Shown: positions 26,001-35,000 of the stretch, one piece after another | Layout of the letters: each line of letters begins with the position of its first letter | Numbering within the stretch: the first letter of the stretch is position 1 | Origin: an uncultured Eubacteriales bacterium | GTDB taxonomy: Bacteria; Bacillota; Clostridia; Christensenellales; Aristaeellaceae | NCBI GenBank assembly: GCA_902777335.1 | Contig: CACYTF010000012.1 | Location: 1-57,889, forward strand | Reading direction: 5' to 3' | Length of the DNA stretch: 57,889 bases | Translations under genes and position numbers: made by a program | The notes under the pieces: generated by a model | The model's database searches: none | Told to the model about the DNA's origin: nothing | The model's input: the letters and a program-made list of their open reading frames with translations, nothing else

Positions 26001-29000
26001 CCGCGCGCGCCGCCAGCTTGCTCTTGTCGGTGGCCTCGATGGTCACGTTGCCGCCGGTGATGTTCTTGCCGTTCGCCTTCACGGCGGATTCGGCGCCGGA
26101 CACCACGACGCTGACCGCGCCGCCCATCGATATGTCGGAATCCTTGCCCGCCACGCTGCCGGCCAGCGCCTGCGCGGCCAGCTTGCCGCGGAAAACGCCG
26201 TCCATGTTCTGGGTGAGGTTCGACTTCAGGGTGACGTCGCCCTCGTCCTGCGCGATGATGTCGCCGGAGGCCACGACCTTCGCCTTGTTGCTGTTCACCG
26301 ATACGGCCACGCCGAAGGCGATGGAGTTGGCCTTCTGGGCCAGCGACATGGCCGCGCCGGTGCCCATCGTATTGAAGTTGCCGGTGTTCTCGGCGGTGGC
26401 GGAGATGTCCTTGTTCGCGATGATGCTGCCGACCTTCACGCTGGCTTCGTGGCTGGCCACGGTGACGCCCACGGCGGCGGCCACCTGGATCTTCTTCTTG
26501 TCGCCCTTGCCGCCGACGCTGTTCAGATCGGTGCCGGCGCCGTCCTTGATCTGCTTCAGGCCCTCGTCGGTGCCCTCGGCGCTCTCGGAACCGTTCTCGG
26601 CGGTGACATTCTGGTTGCGCAGGGCGTTGCTGGACAGGCTCAGGTTCTTGCTGCTGTCGCTGCCGCCCTCGGTCTTCTTCTTGTCCAGCTTTTTGTTGAT
26701 GTTGTCGGCGGTCTTGTTGTTCGCGTTGTCGCCGTCCTTGTCGTCCTTGTCCTTGCCGAACAGCTTGCCCTCCAGCAGGTCGTTGCTCTTCTCCTCTAAC
26801 TTCTCGGCCTTCTCGCCCACCTTGTTGAGGTTCCGGGCGATGTCCGCGCCCATGGCGGTGGCCAGGGCCCGGGTCACGTCCTCGCTGTGGCTGTCGGCGC
26901 TGATCTGCGCCGCGCCGGCGACGGTCAGGTCCTTCGCGGCCTCCACGTTCACGGCGGAGGAGGCGATGTTCACCGCCGCCGCCGCGCCGACGGCCGTGGC
27001 GCTGCCCACGGCGTAGCCGCTGGCGCGGGTCTCGGAGACGGCGTTTTCCGCCGCGGTCAGCTTCAGGTCGCCCTCTGTGGTCTTCGCCGCGCCGGAAAGC
27101 GTGGCGGAGACGTCGTTATCCAGTATGTCCAGCGCCACGGAGGCGTCCACGGAGATGTCCTTCGTGGCGTCGGTATTCAGCTCGCCGGTCAGCGGGTCGG
27201 TGCCGGACACGGAGGACGTGCGCTCGGCGTGGTCGGATTCGGCGCTCACGTCCAGCGCGCCGGTATTCACATCGCGCCTGATCTCGCTCTTCACCGCGGA
27301 ATCGCCGTAGATCATGGCGAAGGACGCGCCGACGCCCACCGAGCGGCCCTTGCTGTCCGTCGCGGCGGTGTCGGAATTGTTCTCGCCTTCCCCGGCCTTG
27401 TCCACCTCCACCAGTATGCCCGTGACGTCCTGGGCGGGCATGGCGAAGGTATACACAATCTGATCCCCGTTCTCGGTGGCGGAAAGAGGAACCTCGTGGT
27501 TCTTGCCGTCGGCGGTGTTGTAGCTGATGCCGTCCACCCGCATGCCGGACAGCTTCTTCTTGTCGATGGCGACCTTCACCGTGTCGGTGGTCTTCGCGGA
27601 CAGCTTGCCGTCCTTCACGGCCTCGTCCCGGCCCTCTACCGTCACGCTGACCAGGCCGTCGGGCACCTTCTTGCGGGTGCCCGCGTCCTCGTCACGAAGG
27701 TCGATGGTATCCAGGCCCGTGAGGGTGTGCAGGTCTTCCTCCGGCGTCACGGTGATCGTGGTCAGCTTGCCGGTCTTCTTCTCGGCCTCGGAGGCCTTGA
27801 TGTAATACTTCGTCTCGCCGTTCACGACCTTGGAGTAGACCTTCAGCTTGCCGGTCTTCTCGGGGCCGGATTTCTTCTTGTCGGCCTTGGAGGTGTAATC
27901 GGTGTAGCTCCAGGCGGCCTTGTCCTTGCCCGCGGTGATCTTCCAGCCCTCCGCGGGGGTGATCCAGATGATGTCGGCGTCGGAAGCGTCCTGCGCCAGC
28001 GTCGCGCCGGCCTTCGACTTCACCTCCAGCTGCTCGCCCAGGTGCACGGTGCTTTCGGCCTTGCCGGCGGTGTCCTTCTCTTCCTTCCTGCCGGCGTCCT
28101 TGTTCTCGTCGGCCTTGCCGTTGGCGTCCAGGGCCGCGGTGGCCACGGTGGTGACCCTGCGGGCCTCGCGGGCGCTCACGACGGTTTCGCCCGCCACCGT
28201 CATGTCGCCGCCGGCGGCGACGGCGGCGCGGGTGTTCGCGTTCAGCACGGCCACGGCCACGCTGCCCGCGATGCCCACGTCCTTCGCGCCCGCGCCGGCG
28301 ACGGCCTCGGTGCGGATCACGTGCTTGTCGGACACGTCCTCGGGCTCAAGCTGCACGTCCAGGTTCTCCACCAGCGACTCAATGGCCTTGTTGGCCAGCT
28401 TCGCCGTGGAGGCGTTCAGCGCGCCGGTCATGATCTGCTTCGCCTTGGCCTTGAAATCGGTGTTCGCGATCTTGTCGATGGCCGCGGTGTAGTTGAACAC
28501 TTTATTCTGGAAGGTATCGACCAGGTAGTTGACGAACCCGTCCTTCTTCTCGTCCAGCGACGTGGTGAAGGCGGAGTTGATCAGGTCGATGTTCTGCGGG
28601 GTCAGCGTCGGCACCACCTCGCGCAGGCGGGTCAGCGCCTCGGTCAGCAGCTTGTTCGAGAAGAGGGTCCACTCCGCCTTCACGGCGTTCTTCACCGTCT
28701 TCTTCGCCTTTTCCCGGATGGAGGGCGAATCCTTGCCCTTCAGCCCGCAGTTCACGGCCTCCAGCAGTAGCGCGCCGATGTCGTCCTTGGCCCGGTTCAG
28801 CACCGCCGTCACCGTGCTCTTGAGCAGGTTCGGCAGCTGGGTCTTCAGCTCGTCCGTCAGCACCTGCTTCAGCTTGTTCGGACTCACCTGCTTCAGGGCG
28901 TCGATCTCGTCCTGCAGGGTGGTCAGCGGCTTCAGCAGCTCGGAGGGATAGTCCTTCACGGCATCCCACAGGTCGTTCAGGTCGTTCAGCACGTTTTCCG

Positions 29001-32000
29001 TCTTCTGGTCAAAGTCGCCGTCGCCCAGCAGGTCGCCGAGGCCGGTCTCCTTCAGCACGTAATCGACGAAGGTCTCGGCGAATTCGGCGGCCAGCTCGCC
29101 GATGACGGTCTGGTCCACGCCCAACTCGGACAGCGCGTCGTTGATGCCGTCCTTCACGTATTCCGCCAGCTGTGAGGCCAGCGCGTCGCGGGTCTCCACC
29201 ATCTTGACGGTGTTCATGTCGTCGACGTCGTTGTCCGCCGCCTCCGGCATCAGCGCGGAGACGGTCAGGCTCCCGGCGTTCACCGCGCCGTTGCCGATCT
29301 CGGCGATGTTGTCCAGATTCACCACGTTCACCGCCACGGCCACGCCCACGCCCGTGTCCGTCTTGGCGGTGGAGCCGTTGGCGCTGACGCGCGTCTCGGT
29401 GCGGTTCCCGGAGGTCACCTCCACCGCGCCGCCGATGTCGATGTTCACGCCGTCCCCAACGCGCGCGTAAGCGCCAGTGGACAGCACGTTCACGGCCACC
29501 GCCGCCGCGCCGCCCACCGAGCCCTCGCTGGTCTGCGCCTTCTGGCGGTCCTGGGCGCCGGAGCCCTTCAGGCTCAGGCTGTTCGACTTGTTCTTCGCGG
29601 CCAGGTTGCCCGCGCCGGAGAGTATGGAATCCACCTGCTTGTCGGCGCTGCCCGCGCCGCCCTTCTTGCCCGCCTTGCCCTTCACGCCGCCGGACACGCC
29701 GGCGGTGGCATTCACGCCCTGGGTGGCGTTCAAAACGGCGGATACGGTGACGGCGCTGTCCTCCGCGGCGCTGCGGACGCTCTCGCCCAGCCGCGCCTGC
29801 GCCTCGTCGTGGATCACGGTGACGGCGAACGCCCCGCCCAGGGCCACGCTGCCGCCGCCGGTGCTGGCATCGGCGGTCATGTCGTGGGCGGCGGTGTTCT
29901 CCGCCGAGATCTCCACGGCGTTCGCGTTCAGGCTGTCCCCGCCGATATTGCCCAGGTACGCGCTGGCGCCGGAGCCGAACACGTCCACGCCGATCACCGG
30001 CGTGACGCCGGTATCGGCCTTCGCGCCGGCCTTGGCGCTCACCTTGTCGTTGCTCCTGTTGACGGCCTCGAGCTTCACGCTGCCGCCCTTCACGGTGACG
30101 GTCGCACCGTCCTGCACGCCGGCGGCCACGTCGGCGCTGGAAACGTTCACGGCCACGCCGGAGCCCACGCCCGTCTCGCCGGCCTGCTTCGCGCCCGCGG
30201 CGCTGCCGATGGTCTCCAGGCCGTGGCTGCCCTCGGCGGTGATCTCGATTTTCTTCGCGTTGACGGCGGCGTCCTTCTTCACCAGCGCCCGGGTGTCGAA
30301 CGAATCCACCTGCACGCCGAAGCCGCCGGCCAGGCCGGTGACAGCCTTGGTGTAGCCCGCGGAGGCCTTGGTCTTGCCGGTGCCCGAGGTGAACGCGTTC
30401 AGGTTCACCGCCTTTCCCGACACGCTGCCGCCGGAGATGAGCGCGCTGTTCTTCGCGATCACCACCGACACCGCCGCGGCGGCCCCGAAGCTGGTGTTCA
30501 GCGTGCTGGAATCGGGATTGCCCGCTTCGAACGCGCCGTTCAGCTTGACGTTCAGCTTCGCCTCCTGAAGCTCCGCGCTGGTCATCGAGGAGGGCAGCGT
30601 GAAGGCCAGGGTATCGTCGCTCAGCCGGCGCAGCTTCAGTTTGTAGGTGCTGGTGGAGGTGGTGATTTGCACCATGCCGCTGCCCTGCTTGAAGCGGTAG
30701 CCGGATTCCGGCGCTATGGACACCTTCACCTCCTCGCCCTTGTCGGCGCGGGCCGCGTCGATCTTCAGCGTGCCGTGTTCCAGCTTGGCCTCGCCGCCCT
30801 CCAGCGCGAGGGCCTTGTCCACGGCGTTCACGGCGACTTGCACGTCGGTGCTGTCCTGTATGTCTTCCGGCAGCGTGAGCTTGCCGTCCTTCAGCGCCAC
30901 GTTTTCCGTCTTGCGCCGGCCGTCCCGGTCGGTATAGGTGACCTGGGCGGTGTCGTTCAGCTTCCTGCCGGCCTGCGCGGCGTCGTCCGTCAGCGAGACG
31001 GCGATCTTATCGCCGGCGCTGACCTTGTTCGCGGTTTCGATGGTCACGTCCGTGGACGCGCTGTCCTTCATCAGCGTCAGCGTCTTCGCGTTGAACGCCG
31101 CGCTGACCCGCACGCTGGTGTCGTCCGCCAGCACGGGCATGTAGAACACGACCTCGCCGTCCTCGTCCGGGGTCATCTCCACGGTCTTCTCTTTGCCGGT
31201 CTTCTTGTCCCGGTACTTCACGGTGATCCTGCCCGGGCCGTAGTTGGCGTTGGGCTTGGAGGTGATCGTGACGGCGTCGGTGGCCCTGGCGCTGGTCTTG
31301 CTGAGGGTCACGTCGCCGTTTTCCATGTCTTCCTTTTCGATTTCGTGCTTGTCCTCGGTAAAGCGCACGTTCACGGTCGCGTTGCCGCCCTGGGGCAGGC
31401 CCAGCAGGTCGGCGGCGTCCACGACCCAATAGCCCGAATCCTGGCGCAGGGCGACCTTGCGCTCGTTGCCCGAGCCGTCGGTGTAGGAGACCCACAGCGC
31501 CTCGGTGTCGGATTTCTTTTCCTCGTTATCGCCCCCGGCCTTCACGGTATAGCCGTTGGCCGTGTCCGGCTTGATCTCGAAGTAGTACTTCTCGTTCCTG
31601 CCGCTGCCCGTGGTCTTCACATAGTAGACGTTGCCGATCTTGCGATGGCCCACGTTGTAGGGGTCTTCCTCTTTGGACAGCTGGAACACGTTGAAGCTGA
31701 CGTCCACCGTGAAGCCCGACGTGCCCACCGGAACGATCTTCTGGCCCTTGAGCAGCTTCTGCTGCTCCTCCTGCTTCTTTGCCTTCGCGCCCTCCGCCTT
31801 CTCCGGGTTCTTCTGAACGCCGGTGCCGTCGGTGTTGGTGTTCACCCTGGTCTTCTCGATGGCGTCGATCTTCACCTTGCCCGACGCGGTGACGGCCGCG
31901 CCGCTCTGAACCTCGGCCACGTTGTCGTTCATCGCCACGGTGACGGCCACCGCGCCGTTCACCTGGGTCTCGGTCTGGTCCACGTTGGAGTCGGTCTCGC

Positions 32001-35000
32001 CCTTCTTCTTATCAAAAGTGCTGACGACCTTGAAGGCGATGCCGCCCTCGTACTTGTCCGTCCGTATATCGTCCGGCACGGTGAAGGTGTAGCGCCCGTT
32101 GCCGTCGTCCTTCAATACGGCCTTCTGTTCCTTCTCTTCCCCCGTGGTATAATAGGTAACGACAAGTCCGTCCTCCGCCAGCTTGTAGCCGCCCTTGGCG
32201 TTCGCGATGAAGGTGACCTTGCCGCCCTTGGCCACGGTGTCGGCGCAGACGCCGGTGGCCTTGTCGAAGTTCGTGTTCAGGATCGCGCCGACGGTGTGGT
32301 CGTCGCCGTCCTTCGTTTCGCTGGGCTCCACGGAGAACTTCAGCCGGTCCGCGTCTTCGTCGTCGTCGGCGTCCGCGGGTTCCTCGGCGTCGGAATCCCG
32401 CGCGCCGCCGGCGGCGTCGTCAAACAGGCTCTGCAGGTCCTGGCCGTAATCGTCGTCGTTCTCGTTGAACAGGTCGTCCGGGGTCCAGGTGTCCGGATCG
32501 TCGGCGCGGCTCTCGCCGTCCTTGTAGGTCACGTACACCAGCACGTTCGCGTTCCTCTGCGGAATGGTGTAGAGGTCGTCTTCGTCCTCTTCCAGCTGGG
32601 TCACGGTGTACTTTGTGGCCGCGTCCTGGCCGGACTCGTTGTTCAGGTAGACATAGTACACCTTGTCCACCCGGTGGCCCTCCCAGGGCGTGATGGTCAC
32701 GTCGGTATACGCCTTGCCGCCGCGGGTGGTCGTCGTGAACTTCACGTCGCCCTTCTGCTCGCTGTCCTCGGCCAGCTTCACGGTGTAGTTGCCCCCGGCG
32801 ACGGACTGCATCAGCTTGTCCATCTTCTCATAGGGCGAGGGGTCCCGCTTGAACAGGCCGACGACCTTGTCGATGACCTTTTCCTTCAGCTTGCCCCAGA
32901 TGCCGCCGCCCAGTTCCTTGGCCATGCCGAGGCCCATGTCGGTGGTCTTGTCCCAGCCGGAATCCTCCTTCTCCTCGGCGAATTCGGTTCCCTCCGCCTG
33001 CTTCGACGCGCCGCCGCCGGACTCTGCGCCGGACCTGGCGACGGTGGTCGCCTTGATGTTGGCGGTGGACTTCACCTTCACCGGGCCGCCCGCGTTCACC
33101 GCCGCGCCATCGGCGATCTGCGCCCTGACGTTCTGCAGCGCCACGGTGGTGCCCAGGAACACGCCGGACAGGCCGGATTCGTGCTTCGCGGCGGCGTCGG
33201 TGGTCAGGTCGCCCCGCGCGGTCGCGAACACGCCCTTCCCGGCGGTCAGCGCGCCCTTCACGTCCACGGTGGCGTTGTTCAGGATCACGCCCACCGCCGC
33301 GGCGAAGGGCAGCTCCTTGCTGGCGATCTTGTTGCCGGCGCTCGCCGCCGCCTGGATGGCGCTCCCGGCGTCCACGGCGATGTTCCCCGCCGCCTTCAAA
33401 ACGGCGCCCTTCTCCACGTTCACGGCGGCGTTCTGCACCGCCACGTTCACGGCAATGGGCATGGCCACCTTGCCCTGGCCCGAGGTCATGTCCGCGTTCA
33501 GCTTCGCCCGCACGTTGATGGAGCCGCTGCCGGAGGGGCTTTCCGCGCCGTCCGCGCCGTAGCCCGCCGCCAGCAGCGCGCCGGAGGCGATGTTCACCTG
33601 GGCCGTGCCGATCTTCACGTTCACGGGATCGGCGATCATGCCGATCAGGTCGTTCTGCAGAAGGCCCCCCGTCTGCTTCACCAGGGCCGTCAGATCGATG
33701 TCGTTGACGGCGAACAGCTTCGCCGTGCCCTCGACGTTGATGACGGCCTGCTTGACCACGTTCTGGTCGAAGGAATGGGCCACCCAGTCGATCACGTCGC
33801 CTGCCTTGTCCAGCAGGGAATCGGAGTTCGGGTCGATGACCCGGTTCTCATGGGTCTCCTCCGCCAGCACGGATATGCTCTTCGCCTTGACAGTGCCCAG
33901 CAGGTCGATCTGCACGCCCTTCGCGCCGGCCTTCTTGCCCTTGATGAGCAGGTTGAAGCCGGTGGCGTCGATGTCGCCCACCCGGGCGGCGTCGTTCAGC
34001 ACCAAATTGGTGAGCGTGAGGTTTGCCGGGGCGGCACCGTCGCGGCTCCAGGACAGCACGCCGTTCGTGTCGACGGCGTTGTCCAGGGCATAGTCGGTAA
34101 AGTCCTGGTAATTCCCGGCGGCCTCGGAGATCTTCTTCGTGCGCTTGTTCTCCAGCGCGTCGGTCAGGGACCAGAAGTTGTTCACGCCTCTGACGATCAG
34201 CGTCTTCCCGCCGTTGGGCCTGATCGCAAGGCCGGTCTTCGCCTCGTCGCCCCAGGCGATGCGCGCGTCTTCCCCGACCTCGCTGTCCAGCTCGCCCGTC
34301 AGGTGCAGGCGGCTGCCGGCGGCCGGATCGGTCACGGTTTCGATGGTCGCGTAGTCCTTGCCCACAGACAGGTCCAAATCCAGCCGGGACGCGCCGCCGC
34401 CCAGGTCGATGCGCATCCTGCCGACGGGCGTTTCAGTGGCGGTGTCGTCCGACTTCTTCACCGAGACCCGGTCGTCCCCGTCGCCCGCCTGAACGCTGAT
34501 GTCGTCCGAGCCGTGCCGCGCGTCGATCTCCACAACGTCCAGGCCTTCGCCGGTGGAAAGCAGCGTGCCGCCGTTGCTGATCACCGTCGCCTCGATCCGG
34601 TCGTCATCCTTCCCGGTCTCAACCTCGACACGGCCCGCGCCGTACTGCAGGTTCAGGCTGACCTCGTCGTCGCCGTCGCCGGTGTCCAGCGTCACGGTGC
34701 CGCCATAGGCGGTAACGCTGGCCTTGTCCTCGCCCTCGCCGGTATGGATGACCGCGTCCTTCGCGCCGTCGTACAGCGTCACGGACACGTCGTCGTCGTC
34801 GCCGTAGGTGTTGATCGTGGCCGAGCCGTCCTTCGCCAGGTCCACCTCCAGCGTGTCCGCCTCGCCGGTGCCCTCGAAGGTCAGCGCGGCGTCCTCAACG
34901 GTGATCTTCTTGCCCAGCGCCATCATCACGCCGCGCATCAGCACGCTGATGCCCTTGATCTTCAGATCTCCGCCGACGATGGTCTTCCCGGAGCCGCCGC

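Noticed and set aside
18388..26799. 2,803-codon open frame on the plus strand inside the giant adhesin gene
   Set aside because: It is antisense to the adhesin, rich in His/Arg/Gly/Ala runs typical of GC-rich shadow frames, lacks a ribosome site, and has no fold-like motifs. Its length follows from the repetitive codon use of the real gene.
28502..28969. Minus-strand 155-codon frame in the helical part of the adhesin as a separate gene
   Set aside because: It is a different frame on the same strand as the adhesin, with no ribosome site and no recognisable motif.
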